Source: Hyphomicrobium sp. ghe19
Lineage (GTDB): Bacteria; Pseudomonadota; Alphaproteobacteria; Rhizobiales; Hyphomicrobiaceae
Direction of reading: 5' to 3'
Assembly (NCBI RefSeq): GCF_902712875.1
Contig: NZ_LR743509.1
Span: 186,001-250,000 of the forward strand
DNA: 64,000 bases
Numbering within the stretch: the first letter of the stretch is position 1; each line of letters opens with the position of its first letter. Position numbers and translations under genes: made by a program. The notes under the pieces are model-generated. The model did no database searches, was not told the origin of the DNA, and worked only from the letters and a program-made list of their open reading frames with translations. This document shows positions 8,394 to 17,718 of the stretch, piece by piece.

Positions 8394-10265
8394 ATGATGT
8401 TGAGCGGCCCCCCGCTTGCAAATGCTGACTTCGTCAAGGAGAGGCTGCAAACTCTTCAACGGGAGATGCTTGTCGGAATTGCTTCCGGCGAAAGCCTCCT
8501 GAACATGATGACCCTGCTTTGCCATGAAGTCGAAGCGCTCGCCCCCGAAGTCATTTGTTCCGTTATCAGCGTCGACGACGACGGCCGTCTCAGTTTCATT
8601 GCGGGTCCGAGTCTCCCGGAAGCCAGCGGATGGGTGAACGGGGTTGCCATCGGGCCCAATGTCGCCTCCTGCGGTACGGCAATTTTCCGGAGGGAATCGG
8701 TCGAAGTTCAGGACATTCAAACCGACCCGCTTTGGGAAGATTTTAAGAACCACGCTTTGCACCACGGGCTGCGTGCCTGCTGGTCGAGCCCTATCGAGGC
8801 GCCGGACGGACGGGTGCTCGGGGCATTCGCATTTTATTATCGTAAATCGCGCGGAGCGACTGACCTCGAACGTCTGATCGTTTCCAAGTGCGTGAACATC
8901 TGCGCCATGGCGATCGAGAGCACGGATGCGCGATCGCGGCTCAACGAGCTTGCGTTCTTCGATCCTTTGACCGGGCTCGGCAATCGCGCGACGCTTCGGA
9001 AGCGGCTTGCGCTGACGCTGCAGCGCGCCTCGGAAATGGGGCGGTCGGTCGGCATTTTCCATGTCGATCTCGCCGATTTCAGAGCGATCAACGACCTTCA
9101 CGGGCATTCGGTCGGCGACATCGTGCTCAGGAAAGTTGCCGATCGTCTCAGATTGGTTGCATCCGAATCCGATCTGATCGTCCGTATGGGCGGCGACGAG
9201 TTTCTGGTTGCCACGACGGTCGACGCCGAGGGTGACGCATGCAAAGAGTTCGCCCGCCAGCTCGTTGAGGGCTTGAGCGGCCGCTACGACCTGGAAAGCG
9301 GCGAGCGGATTGCCGTCGAAGCGGTGGTTGGCGTTTCGAATTTCCCGGCGGACGGAAAAGATCAGGATGCTTTGCTCGCGCATGCCGAGACGGCACGGCG
9401 CTGCGTCAAGAGAGGTGGATGCGGGTACGCGTTCTTTGAGTCGGAGATGCAGCGCGAGCAGCACCGGCGCCGCATCATGCAGCGCGACGTGGGTCTTGCT
9501 GTCGACAAGGGCGAGCTGTCGGTCGTCTTCCAGCCTCAGGTCGATGCCCGAACGGTCGCAGTCGGCGGCTTCGAAGCTCTGCTCCGATGGAACCATCCGG
9601 AGCACGGTTCGATATCTCCCGCGGATTTCATTCCGGCCGCCGAAACGAGCGGCGCCATTATTGCCATGGGCGCATTCGTGCTGCGGGAAGCCTGCAAGGA
9701 AGCGGCGCGTTGGACGGCGCAGCTCAAAGTTGCTGTCAACGTTTCAGCGGCTCAGATCGTCCAGGCCGATTTCGCACAGCTCGTGAAGGACGTGCTGTCC
9801 GAGACGGGTCTCGCACCGGAACGGCTCGAGGTCGAGGTGACCGAGAGCCTTTTCATCCAAGACTTGGCGACGGCTAAGATGACGTTGCGCGAGATCAAGG
9901 ATCTCGGCGTCAGCGTCGCGATCGACGATTTCGGGACAGGATATTCGTCGCTCAGCACGCTCAGGGCATTTCCGTTCGACCGGATCAAAGTCGACCGCAG
10001 TTTCGTCTCCGACATGATCAACAATTCGGACGCCGCCGCGATCGTCAATTCCGTCATCGGGCTCGGTCGCGCCATGGGATTGCGCGTCGTGGCGGAAGGC
10101 GTCGAATCGGATGAGCAGGTTGCGATGCTTCGGCTTCTTCGCTGCCACGAACTTCAAGGCTATCTCTTCGGCAAACCAATGCCGATCCGAGCCTACGCGC
10201 ATTTGACCGGTCCGAAACATCCGCGAACGTATTCGAGTGCGCTGCCGAAGCTTCGCGAGATTTAG
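8394..10265 (+). CDS. GAF-GGDEF-EAL cyclic di-GMP signalling protein
   Basis: A soluble bifunctional c-di-GMP protein of about 623 residues from the ATG at 8394. An N-terminal GAF-like sensor spans roughly 15-165. A diguanylate cyclase domain follows with an intact RMGGDEF signature and a phosphodiesterase domain with GFEALLRW, NVSAAQ, EVTES, IDDFGTGYSSL, KVDRSF and AEGVE. Both active sites therefore look complete. The inhibitory RxxD motif normally five residues before GGDEF is absent (SESD at that place), so product feedback on the cyclase is probably weak. No signal peptide or membrane helix is visible. An upstream GTG or ATG would add up to 70 residues with no recognisable domain; the ribosome binding site at 8394 is weak, so the start is tentative. 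The stop overlaps that of the convergent CaiB gene by three bases. Confidence 0.9.
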   Translation: MMLSGPPLANADFVKERLQTLQREMLVGIASGESLLNMMTLLCHEVEALAPEVICSVISVDDDGRLSFIAGPSLPEASGWVNGVAIGPNVASCGTAIFRRESVEVQDIQTDPLWEDFKNHALHHGLRACWSSPIEAPDGRVLGAFAFYYRKSRGATDLERLIVSKCVNICAMAIESTDARSRLNELAFFDPLTGLGNRATLRKRLALTLQRASEMGRSVGIFHVDLADFRAINDLHGHSVGDIVLRKVADRLRLVASESDLIVRMGGDEFLVATTVDAEGDACKEFARQLVEGLSGRYDLESGERIAVEAVVGVSNFPADGKDQDALLAHAETARRCVKRGGCGYAFFESEMQREQHRRRIMQRDVGLAVDKGELSVVFQPQVDARTVAVGGFEALLRWNHPEHGSISPADFIPAAETSGAIIAMGAFVLREACKEAARWTAQLKVAVNVSAAQIVQADFAQLVKDVLSETGLAPERLEVEVTESLFIQDLATAKMTLREIKDLGVSVAIDDFGTGYSSLSTLRAFPFDRIKVDRSFVSDMINNSDAAAIVNSVIGLGRAMGLRVVAEGVESDEQVAMLRLLRCHELQGYLFGKPMPIRAYAHLTGPKHPRTYSSALPKLREI

Positions 10266-11476
10266 CCGGCGTCCTTCGGGAAGGCGGTCCATGGATCGCT
10301 TCGTTCGGCCAGCAAATCTAAGATGTCCGACGTGTGCTCGCCAAGCTCTGGGCTTGGAACAGTGGCAACGCAGGGTTCGCCATTCATGACGATCGGACTG
10401 CGGATCGCCGGGACCGATGTTCCGTCGGCTCGGGTCAAGTCCTGGCGCAGTTGGCGCGCGATGACCTGCGGGTCGGCAAATGTCTGATCGAGCCGGTTCA
10501 CGGGGCCCGCGGGCACGCCAGCGGCCTCTAAGGCTCCGAGCAGATCGACGGATGATCTCTTCGCCGTTTCTGCTTCTATGAGAGGGACGAGAGCCGCGCG
10601 GTTGGCCACGCGGCGCGCGTTCGTGTTGAAGCGTTCGTCGGCTTCGAGCCCCGACAGTCCCAGAACTTCGCAGACACGGGAAAATTGTCCGTCGTTGCCG
10701 GCCGCGATGATTATCGGGCGGTCCGCCGCGGTGAACACCTGATAGGGGACGATGTTCGGATGCGCGTTGCCGAGACGGCGCGGTGGTTTTCCTGAAACGA
10801 GATAGTTCATCCCTTGGTTGGCGAGCACGGAGACCTGCGTATCGAGGAGCGCCATGTCGATGTAGGCGCCTTCGCCCGTCGCGTTTCGGGAATTGAGCGC
10901 GGCGAGAATGGCGATGGTCGAGTAGACGCCAGCAAAAATATCTGCGAACGCGACGCCGATTTTTTGCGGTTCGCCGTCCGGTGCGCCGGTCAGGTCCATG
11001 ATGCCGCCCATGCCCTGCACGATGTAATCGTAGCCTGCGCGAGATGCGTATGGGCCGGTTTGGCCGAAGCCGGTGATCGAGCAATAAATGATGCGCGGAT
11101 TGATTTTCTTTATTGCGGCGTAGTCTAGGCCGTACTTCGCCAAGCCGCCGACTTTGAAATTCTCGATGATGACGTCAGCGTCTTTCGCGAGTGCCAGCAC
11201 CGCGTTCAGGCCGGCTGGCTGATCAAAGCTGAGCGCGATCGATTTTTTGCCGCGGTTCGTTGCGTGGAAATAGGCGGCTGATGCTCCGCCTTTGCTCTCG
11301 GCGACGAAGGGCGGACCCCACGTTCGCGTTTCATCGCCGCCCTCGGGCCGCTCGACCTTGATCACATGTGCGCCGAGATCGGCGAGTGTCTGTCCGGCCC
11401 AGGGACCCGCGAGGACCCGCGCAAGCTCGAGGACGCGCAATCCCGCGAGCGGCTTCATACCTGCTGATGCCGTCAT
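10262..11476 (-). CDS. CaiB/BaiF family CoA-transferase, probably glutarate-linked
   Basis: A class III CoA-transferase of 404 residues that moves CoA between a thioester and a free carboxylic acid. It opens with the family block [20 protein letters not shown] and has the Asp of FADIFAG, at the position of the covalent acyl-Asp. Its start overlaps the stop of the glutaryl-CoA dehydrogenase by four bases (ATGA), so the two are almost certainly co-translated. That pairing suggests activation of glutarate using succinyl-CoA or another donor, feeding the dehydrogenase in lysine, tryptophan or glutarate breakdown. The substrate is inferred from context only; formyl-CoA or other dicarboxylate transferases share the fold. 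Confidence 0.88.
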   Translation of the reverse strand: MTASAGMKPLAGLRVLELARVLAGPWAGQTLADLGAHVIKVERPEGGDETRTWGPPFVAESKGGASAAYFHATNRGKKSIALSFDQPAGLNAVLALAKDADVIIENFKVGGLAKYGLDYAAIKKINPRIIYCSITGFGQTGPYASRAGYDYIVQGMGGIMDLTGAPDGEPQKIGVAFADIFAGVYSTIAILAALNSRNATGEGAYIDMALLDTQVSVLANQGMNYLVSGKPPRRLGNAHPNIVPYQVFTAADRPIIIAAGNDGQFSRVCEVLGLSGLEADERFNTNARRVANRAALVPLIEAETAKRSSVDLLGALEAAGVPAGPVNRLDQTFADPQVIARQLRQDLTRADGTSVPAIRSPIVMNGEPCVATVPSPELGEHTSDILDLLAERSDPWTAFPKDAG

Positions 11477-12660
11477 GCGAATGCCTGGAGGCCGGTGATG
11501 GCGCGGCCGATGATCAATGCGTGAATGTCATGCGTGCCTTCGTAGGTGTTGACCGTTTCGAGGTTCAACATGTGGCGCATGACCTGGAACTCTTCCGATA
11601 TGCCGTTGCCGCCGTGCATGTCGCGGGCAGCGCGCGCGATGTCGAGCGCCTTACCGCAATTGTTGCGCTTGATGAGCGAGATCATCTCGGGCGCCATTTG
11701 TCCATCGTCGAAGAGGCGGCCGACGCGGAGCGCGGCCTGCAGGCCCAGCGTGATCTCCGTTTCCATGTCGGCGAGCTTTTTCTGTACGAGCTGCGTGGCG
11801 GCGAGAGGCTTGCCGAATTGCTTGCGGTCGAGCGTGTACTGCCGCGCGGCGTGAAAACAGAATTCCGCCGCTCCCATCACGCCCCAAGCAATGCCGTAGC
11901 GCGCGCGGTTGAGGCATCCGAACGGTCCGGCGAGGCCGGAGACATTCGGCAATATCGCGTCTTCGGGTACGTCGACGCTGTCCATGACGATCTCGCCGGT
12001 GACGGATGTGCGCAAGGAAAGCTTGCCCGAGATTTTCGGCGCCGAAAGGCCCTTCATGCCTTTTTCAAGAATGAAGCCGCGGATGCTGCCGCCGTGTTCA
12101 GCCGATTTGGCCCAGATGACGAAGACGTCGGCGATCGGAGAATTGGTGATCCACATCTTGGAGCCGGTGAGCCGGTAGCCGCCTGAAATCTTCTCGGCTC
12201 TCGTCCGCATGCCGCCGGGGTCCGATCCCGCGTCGGGCTCGGTCAGGCCGAAGCAGCCGATCCATTCGCCGCTTGCGAGCTTGGGCAAATATTTCTGGCG
12301 CTGCTCCTCGCTGCCGTAGGCATGGATCGGATACATCACCAGCGACGACTGCACGCTCATCATCGAGCGATAACCGGAGTCGACGCGTTCGATCTCGCGG
12401 GCGATCAGGCCGTAGGCGACGTAACTCGATGCGGAGCCGCCGTATTCGGCGGGGAGGGTGCAGCCAAGGAGGCCGAGTTCTCCCAGTTCGCGAAAAATGC
12501 CGGGGTCGGTTTTTTCCTGGGCATAGGCTTCGATGACGTGAGGCTGAAGCTTGTGCTGTGCGAACGCATTCGCGGTGTCGCGGATCAGCATTTCATCCTC
12601 GGTCAGCTGGGTATCCAGCAACAGCGGATCTTCCCACACGAAACTTGGACCTGCGGCCAC
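11473..12660 (-). CDS. gcdH: Glutaryl-CoA dehydrogenase
   Basis: An acyl-CoA dehydrogenase family flavoprotein of 395 residues that oxidises and decarboxylates glutaryl-CoA to crotonyl-CoA with an electron-transfer flavoprotein acceptor. It carries [16 protein letters not shown] and the WITNSP FAD-binding segment. The catalytic Glu is in [10 protein letters not shown] near the C terminus, where this family (with isovaleryl variants excepted) places it. The Arg in [11 protein letters not shown] is the residue that binds the glutaryl carboxylate in characterised GcdH, which favours this enzyme over other acyl-CoA dehydrogenases. It is the first gene of a two-gene unit with the CaiB transferase. 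Confidence 0.93.
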   Translation of the reverse strand: MAAGPSFVWEDPLLLDTQLTEDEMLIRDTANAFAQHKLQPHVIEAYAQEKTDPGIFRELGELGLLGCTLPAEYGGSASSYVAYGLIAREIERVDSGYRSMMSVQSSLVMYPIHAYGSEEQRQKYLPKLASGEWIGCFGLTEPDAGSDPGGMRTRAEKISGGYRLTGSKMWITNSPIADVFVIWAKSAEHGGSIRGFILEKGMKGLSAPKISGKLSLRTSVTGEIVMDSVDVPEDAILPNVSGLAGPFGCLNRARYGIAWGVMGAAEFCFHAARQYTLDRKQFGKPLAATQLVQKKLADMETEITLGLQAALRVGRLFDDGQMAPEMISLIKRNNCGKALDIARAARDMHGGNGISEEFQVMRHMLNLETVNTYEGTHDIHALIIGRAITGLQAFA

Positions 12661-12890
12661 TTTCGACTCTCCGGATCGGCTTCTCGTTGCCGCACTCTAT
12701 ATTGGGTCGGCCCTAGGTTGGGAAATGGAGAAGATAAATCTCATTTATATGGCGGCTGTGCAGCCATGCATGGGCGCCATTGCCCGATTGCCCTGGCGGT
12801 GGTATCGGGCCGGTCGATAACGATGCCTGCCGGGATTTCTACCTCGAAGCATCCCGCAGATGTTCTTGCGATGTTGAAGGATAGCGGATC

Positions 12891-13667
12891 ATGTCCCGTC
12901 GGCCCCTTGTTGGCGTCATTTGCTGCACACGTATGCCGGAAGACCCGGTTCAGGGCGTCGCCGAGCGTTACCTTCGCGCGGCGCCATTCATCGGCGCGGA
13001 CTTCGTGCTCGTGCCCTCGATGCCGGACATCTCGAACGCAGCATCCATTCTGAGCCGGCTGGACGGCGTGCTGCTGACGGGAAGTCCGTCCAACGTCGCC
13101 CCTCACCTGTACCGGAGCGCGGACGAAGGGGATGGGCCTTTCGATCCCCGGCGGGACGAGATGGCGTTCCGGCTCATATCGGAATCGGTCGAGCAGGATC
13201 GCCCAGTGCTCGGGATCTGCCGCGGTTTCCAGGAAATCGCGGTTGCCTATGGCGCGACGCTCAGGCGCGATCTTGGCGAAGCTCAGCGGACGCAAATTCA
13301 CCATACCCCGCCGGGGCTGCCGATCGAGGAATTGTTCAAGCTGGAGCATCGCGTCGATCTTGCTTCCGGCGGCATCCTGGAACGCGCTATGGGGACGTCA
13401 TCGATTGTCGTCAACTCGGCGCATTTTCAGGGCGTGCTCGATCTTGGGCATAAGCTCGCTGTCGAAGCGACGAGCGCCGACGGCGTTGTCGAGGGCATTC
13501 GCCCGGCCGGTGGCGAACGCGTTCTCGCGGTGCAATGGCACCCGGAATGGCGGGTTGCCGAAAATCCGATTTCGCGCGAGCTGTTCGCGTGGTTCGGACT
13601 GCTGCTCAAGGGTGCGAGCATGCGCGAAGCAGCCGACCTCGTCGCCGACAAGGCGCGCGCCGGCTAG
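12891..13667 (+). CDS. Class I glutamine amidotransferase-like hydrolase (PuuD type)
   Basis: A 258-residue cytoplasmic protein of the peptidase C26 family, whose characterised members hydrolyse gamma-glutamyl-GABA in putrescine degradation. The nucleophile elbow is GICRGFQE, and the catalytic His is in QWHPEW with the Glu two residues later. An AAGGA nine bases upstream supports the ATG at 12891. No other putrescine-utilisation genes are nearby, so the substrate is open; other gamma-glutamyl amides are possible. It converges on the MarC gene with a ten-base gap. Confidence 0.87.
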   Translation: MSRRPLVGVICCTRMPEDPVQGVAERYLRAAPFIGADFVLVPSMPDISNAASILSRLDGVLLTGSPSNVAPHLYRSADEGDGPFDPRRDEMAFRLISESVEQDRPVLGICRGFQEIAVAYGATLRRDLGEAQRTQIHHTPPGLPIEELFKLEHRVDLASGGILERAMGTSSIVVNSAHFQGVLDLGHKLAVEATSADGVVEGIRPAGGERVLAVQWHPEWRVAENPISRELFAWFGLLLKGASMREAADLVADKARAG

Positions 13668-13677
13668 TGCTTGCTGC

Positions 13678-14361
13678 TTAGTGCTTCAGGGAGATGACCT
13701 GCTCCAGGGCTCCCTGGACGCCGGTGAGCAGAACCTGCACGCCGATACAGAGCAGCAGGAACGCCGAGAGCCGGGTGAGGATGCGCGTGCGCGCCGGGCC
13801 GAGCAAATCGACGACGCGCTCCGCGTAAGCGTAACAAATGCCAACGAGCAAAGCGATCGCCAGCGCGGCACCGCAGACGCCGACGTAGAAGGGCAACAGC
13901 TCGGCGACAGGTGAGGTGGGCCGCGTGGCGCTCAAAGCGATCGCGACCGAGATCGTTCCGGGACCAGTCGTGAACGGCATCGTCAGCGGGAAGAAGGCAA
14001 CGTCGCTGCCCCATGCATGAGCTTTAGCGGCCGTCGCGTGATCTTGCTTGCGGTCTTCGGATTCCTGCGGATTATACAACATGCGCCAGCCGCTGACAGC
14101 GACGACCGTGCCGCCCGCGACGCGCAACGCATCGATGCTGACGCCGAAAAAGCTCATCAGTGTGGCGCCGATCAGAAGCGAAACGAGCATGACGATCGCC
14201 GAGTAGAAGGCGACGCGCCACGCGAGCCATGTGCGCTCCGACACAGGCCGGCCGATCGTGATCTGGCTATAGATCAGCGCTCCGCCCAGTGGGTTCACAA
14301 TCGAAAACAGCGCGGGGAACGCAATGAGGAAGTTTGCGGTGATCGCGCTCCAAAATTCCAT
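13678..14361 (-). CDS. MarC family integral membrane protein
   Basis: A membrane protein of 227 residues with about six hydrophobic helices, belonging to the MarC/UPF0056 family of unknown transport function. The segments FSIVNPLGG, near the start, and FPLTMPFTTGPGTIS, mid-protein, are family hallmarks containing conserved Pro-Gly motifs in re-entrant positions. I chose the ATG at 14361; an in-frame GTG at 14394 would add eleven residues and cannot be excluded because neither start has a strong ribosome binding site. The family has been named for multiple antibiotic resistance, but that role is not supported for most members. Confidence 0.88.
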   Translation of the reverse strand: MEFWSAITANFLIAFPALFSIVNPLGGALIYSQITIGRPVSERTWLAWRVAFYSAIVMLVSLLIGATLMSFFGVSIDALRVAGGTVVAVSGWRMLYNPQESEDRKQDHATAAKAHAWGSDVAFFPLTMPFTTGPGTISVAIALSATRPTSPVAELLPFYVGVCGAALAIALLVGICYAYAERVVDLLGPARTRILTRLSAFLLLCIGVQVLLTGVQGALEQVISLKH

Positions 14362-14459
14362 GGGTGTGCTTATCAATTGCGGTGGACCGATCACAATTTT
14401 GCGGGCCGGATCTTCTTAGCGTCGAAAATTTATTAGCGATACCCTCGTCGCGGCGATGG

Positions 14460-14906
14460 CTACCATGCGGACGATTGCTCGCCGCCGCCGAAGACTTCCT
14501 TCAGCCGTCGCGACGCCCCCGGCGACAGGAGTTCGGGTAGTGCGTCGAGCGCAAAGAAGCCGTGTTCGGCGATTTCGGCATTCGGCGGCGGGATGCGTTC
14601 GCGTCGCCAGTGGTCGATCTTGAAAAGGACGATGTGATCGCCCGGATAGTCGTCGAAATGTGAGTAAATGCCGATGAGGCTTGGCGGTTTCGAGATGATG
14701 ACGCCCGTTTCTTCGAGCACCTCGCGTGCAATCGCCGTCTCGATTTCCTCGCCGCGATCAACGCCGCCACCCGGGAGATGCCAACCGGGGCGATAGCCGT
14801 GGCGAACGAGGAGCACGCGCGACGCGTCATCGACAACAATGCCTTGCACGCCGAGCGTCACGATGTCGTTGCGTTTCGGCAGAAGAGACGGCCATCGCAT
14901 CAGCAT
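14460..14906 (-). CDS. Nudix hydrolase
   Basis: A small 148-residue Nudix enzyme expected to cleave a nucleoside-diphosphate-linked compound. The Nudix box is complete: GGGVDRGEEIETAIAREVLE followed by ETG, matching G-x5-E-x7-RE-x2-EE-x-G. It starts inside the last codons of the FAD monooxygenase (7-base overlap), so the two are translated together. An in-frame ATG two codons later (14900) is an equal candidate. The substrate cannot be deduced from the sequence. Confidence 0.9.
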   Translation of the reverse strand: MLMRWPSLLPKRNDIVTLGVQGIVVDDASRVLLVRHGYRPGWHLPGGGVDRGEEIETAIAREVLEETGVIISKPPSLIGIYSHFDDYPGDHIVLFKIDHWRRERIPPPNAEIAEHGFFALDALPELLSPGASRRLKEVFGGGEQSSAW

Positions 14907-16090
14907 CGTTCCGGTTTCCAGCCATAGAGCCAGTCGAAGCCGGCCATGACGCGATTGGGGGGAGCGAGCTTCATGGTCGCGTTGCGGGCGAGCGCCATCG
15001 CGCCTTGCATGTGATAGATGCGGCCGTTTCGTTCGGAAGCCTCGGCTACTTTTGCGACGCGCGTGCGGCGGACCCGTTCGTAGTCACCGAGCGCTGTTTC
15101 AATGCTGCCGTTTCGAGCGGCGGCGAAGCTCGCCAACGTCACTGCATCCTCGAGCGCCATGACTGCGCCTTGGGCGAGGAACGGCAATACGGGATGCGCG
15201 GCATCGCCGAGCAGTGCGGCGCGGCCGGAGGTCCAACGGTCGAGCGGCGGCATACGGTAGAGCGACCAGCTTCTCCAATTGGCCGCCTGGTCGACGAGTG
15301 CGCGGAGGGGTTCGGCAAAGAGGCGAACCTTCAATTTGACGGCTTCGGAAACCGCGGGGGAATCCCAGCCTTCAGCGCGTAACGCGTCATCGGTAATGAC
15401 GACGAGTGCGATGTCGCGGCCACCGTTGACTGGGTAGTGAACCGCGTGCGCGCCGGGCGACAGCCAAATATGTACGGCATTGGGTACGAGGCCTGACGGC
15501 AAATGCTCGGCCGGTGCGACGCTGCGAAAGGCAGTTTTGCCGACCGGGATCAAAGCGGCTTTGTTGCCGTTGATCTCATCGCGTAGCCCCGACCAGAGAC
15601 CGTCGGCGCCGACGAGAAGCCCTGCGTCCAGAGTTTCACCGTTAGCGGTGATCGCGCGAACACGGTCGCGTTCGCTTGCGAAGGACACGATCTCCGTTCC
15701 GCGTGTCACGGTGATGCGCGGCTCGGCTTCGGCGCGCGCTCTGAGGGCGATATGCAAGTCGCGGCGATGGGCTGTCCAGTAGGGCGCGCCGTGGCGTTCC
15801 GAGATCCAGCGTCCGAGGGGGAGGCGGGTCAGCTCGCGGCCGGTTGCGCCGTCGCGGACGCTCAGAACGTCGGGACTTGCGACGGCTTTTTCCAGGAACT
15901 CGGCGACGCCGAGGTCGCGAAGAATCCGCGCGCCGTTCGGTCCGATCTGGATACCAGCGCCCTCTTCGGGGAATTCGGAACGGCGCTCGCAAACTCGGAC
16001 ATCGAAGCCGGTCCGGGCCAGCGCAATTGCTGCGGCAAGTCCGCCGATGCCGGCGCCGGCGACTACGGCGCTTCCTGGGTTCGCTGTCAT
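14900..16090 (-). CDS. FAD-dependent aromatic-type monooxygenase (salicylate hydroxylase-like)
   Basis: A group A flavoprotein monooxygenase of 396 residues that uses NAD(P)H and oxygen to hydroxylate a substrate. It has the N-terminal dinucleotide motif GAGIGGLAAAIAL, the downstream FAD segment LLVGADGLWS, and the ribityl-binding LLGDAAHPVLPFLAQG. The closest named relatives are salicylate 1-hydroxylases and 3-hydroxybenzoate 6-hydroxylases, but ubiquinone-pathway hydroxylases share the fold. It lies 42 bases downstream of the zf-CHCC gene and overlaps the Nudix gene, which implies one transcript. No aromatic ring-cleavage genes are nearby, so a catabolic role is uncertain. Confidence 0.86.
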   Translation of the reverse strand: MTANPGSAVVAGAGIGGLAAAIALARTGFDVRVCERRSEFPEEGAGIQIGPNGARILRDLGVAEFLEKAVASPDVLSVRDGATGRELTRLPLGRWISERHGAPYWTAHRRDLHIALRARAEAEPRITVTRGTEIVSFASERDRVRAITANGETLDAGLLVGADGLWSGLRDEINGNKAALIPVGKTAFRSVAPAEHLPSGLVPNAVHIWLSPGAHAVHYPVNGGRDIALVVITDDALRAEGWDSPAVSEAVKLKVRLFAEPLRALVDQAANWRSWSLYRMPPLDRWTSGRAALLGDAAHPVLPFLAQGAVMALEDAVTLASFAAARNGSIETALGDYERVRRTRVAKVAEASERNGRIYHMQGAMALARNATMKLAPPNRVMAGFDWLYGWKPERC

Positions 16091-16132
16091 CAGCCTTCGT
16101 CCGAGGCGATGCCGCGGCCGGCCTTCATGGCG

Positions 16133-16375
16133 TTAAGCGGCGTCAGCTACGAGGCTGCCCTTCGGATCGCTTTCATCGGCCTTCAGGCGCGGATCGAAGA
16201 TGTAGAGCGTCGAGCAATAGGGGCAGAGAATTTGATTGTCCTGACCCATGTCGAGATAGACATGCGGATGGTCGAACGGCGCTCGTGCGCCCATGCAATT
16301 GAACTCTTTGACGCCAACGAAGATTCGCTCTGCGCCAGCATCGTTTGCCAAGTGTGGGATTACGGCCCCGGCCAT
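16133..16375 (-). CDS. zf-CHCC zinc-binding protein (NDUFS6-like)
   Basis: An 80-residue protein of the zf-CHCC family. The zinc ligands are Cys27, one of His36/His38, Cys51 and Cys54, in the segments FNCMGARAPFDHPHVYLDMG and LCPYCSTLY. Alphaproteobacterial members are homologous to the mitochondrial complex I accessory subunit NDUFS6, so association with NADH dehydrogenase is plausible but inferred. A clear GAAGGG ribosome binding site precedes the ATG. It leads the likely operon with the FAD monooxygenase and Nudix hydrolase and is divergent from the alpha/beta hydrolase. Confidence 0.88.
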   Translation of the reverse strand: MAGAVIPHLANDAGAERIFVGVKEFNCMGARAPFDHPHVYLDMGQDNQILCPYCSTLYIFDPRLKADESDPKGSLVADAA

Positions 16376-16497
16376 GCTTCACCCTTCCGCGACAGGAGAT
16401 GTTTGGCCGCACCATATCCTCGTGGCATCGATGATGGTAGGGGACATAAAAGCTTTAAAACTCCAAAACTTTCGGCAGTTGAGCGGCGGCGGGCGGC

Positions 16498-17265
16498 ATG
16501 GACCACTTTGACAGCGACGGCGTCGATATCGCTTACCTCGATACGGGCGGCGGCGACGACGGGAAGCTCCCGGTTCTGCTCATCCATGGCTTTGCATCCA
16601 ACGTCGCGACGAACTGGGTGAATACGGGATGGGTCACGTTTCTCACCAAGGCCGGTTACCGCGTCATCGCGTTCGACAATCGCGGGCACGGCGAGAGCCA
16701 GAAGCTTTATGAACTCGTCGACTACGGGGCGCCGCTGATGGCGGAAGACGCGCGCCGGCTGCTCGATTATCTGGGCGTCGCGCGGGCGCATGTGATCGGC
16801 TACTCGATGGGCGCACGGATTGCGGCCTTCCTGTCGTTGTCGCATCCCGACCGCGTGGCACGCGTCGTCTTCGGCGGTCTCGGCATCAACATGGTGCGCG
16901 GCATGGCGGGGACGGGTCCGATCGCACGTGCGCTCGAAGCTCCGAGCATCGACGACGTTACGAACCCAACGGCTCGAACGTTTCGTGTATTTGCCGAGCA
17001 GACGAAAAGCGATTTGAAAGCGCTCGCCGCGTGCATCCGGTCGTCGCGTGCGCCGATCTCGGCGGAGATGGCGGGCGAAATCGCGGCTCCCGTGCTCGTC
17101 GCCGTCGGCGATACCGATGTGATCGGCGGGTCGGCGGAAGATCTCGCGAAGCTCATTCCGGGTGCGCGTGCCTTTGCCATTCTCGGCAAGGATCACAACC
17201 GGGCGGTCGGCGATCGAAGTTTCAAAGCAGAGGCGTTGGCTTTTTTCGAGAGCAGTACGACTTAA
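16498..17265 (+). CDS. Alpha/beta hydrolase
   Basis: A cytoplasmic alpha/beta-fold hydrolase of 255 residues. The oxyanion segment is LIHGFASN, the nucleophile elbow is GYSMG, the acid is probably the Asp of VGDTDV, and the catalytic His is in LGKDHNR. Such proteins are esterases, thioesterases or lactonases; the substrate cannot be read from the sequence. It is divergent from the zf-CHCC gene across 122 bases that include an AT-rich stretch near 16450-16475, a likely promoter zone. Confidence 0.87.
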   Translation: MDHFDSDGVDIAYLDTGGGDDGKLPVLLIHGFASNVATNWVNTGWVTFLTKAGYRVIAFDNRGHGESQKLYELVDYGAPLMAEDARRLLDYLGVARAHVIGYSMGARIAAFLSLSHPDRVARVVFGGLGINMVRGMAGTGPIARALEAPSIDDVTNPTARTFRVFAEQTKSDLKALAACIRSSRAPISAEMAGEIAAPVLVAVGDTDVIGGSAEDLAKLIPGARAFAILGKDHNRAVGDRSFKAEALAFFESSTT

Positions 17266-17419
17266 GCAAGCGACGCGACCTGGGCGACCTGATGTCCGGG
17301 CGGACACGGGGGATAATCGCGACGCCGGGATCAAGGTCGGCCAGGCCCACGCCCGCACCGAGGCTCAATCGATAGCCCCGCCGAGAGCTTGCTGATCCGT
17401 CTCTGCGTCTCTGATCGGT

Positions 17420-17481
17420 ACGCGGTACAAGCCCGATCGAAGAACGCGAGGACGGTTATTCCGGCTCGCACGCGGTACAAG
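17420..17481 (+). repeat. 12-base direct repeat spaced by 50 bases
   Basis: ACGCGGTACAAG is present at 17420-17431 and at 17470-17481. The flanking bases differ. The exact 50-base periodicity is close to five helical turns, which could suit two protein sites on one DNA face, but no regulator can be assigned. Confidence 0.5.
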
Positions 17482-17677
17482 TTCGAGCCCGCCCCAGCAC
17501 CTCCGGGGGCACTTTGCCAAATAGCCGGGCTCAATGACGGGAGGATTTCAGGGATATGTCGCCCTCCAATTGAATGTGGATAACTTTTCCGAGTCCGCCG
17601 CACTCCGCCTTCGGTTCGACAAGCCGGAGGCCCAAATCCGACTGAAAACGCAGCGATAATCCGTGACGACCCACGCC

Positions 17678-17692
17678 TTAACGCGCCGTTAA
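17678..17692 (+). promoter_or_regulatory. CtrA-type binding site
   Basis: TTAACGCGCCGTTAA is an exact match to the alphaproteobacterial CtrA consensus TTAA-N7-TTAA. It ends 26 bases before the ATG of the extensin-like gene, where a CtrA site overlapping a -35 element would be expected. The identification is by motif only. Confidence 0.7.
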
Positions 17693-17718
17693 CCCTAACG
17701 CCGTCTACTGCCCCCGTC

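Larger units (their letters stand above)
17266..17718. other. Intergenic region with a 12-base direct repeat and a CtrA site
   Basis: About 450 bases without a supportable gene. ACGCGGTACAAG occurs at 17420-17431 and again at 17470-17481, exactly 50 bases apart. A perfect CtrA-type site lies at 17678-17692. A 188-codon minus-strand frame that covers part of the region looks like a shadow and has no recognisable domain. Confidence 0.5.
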
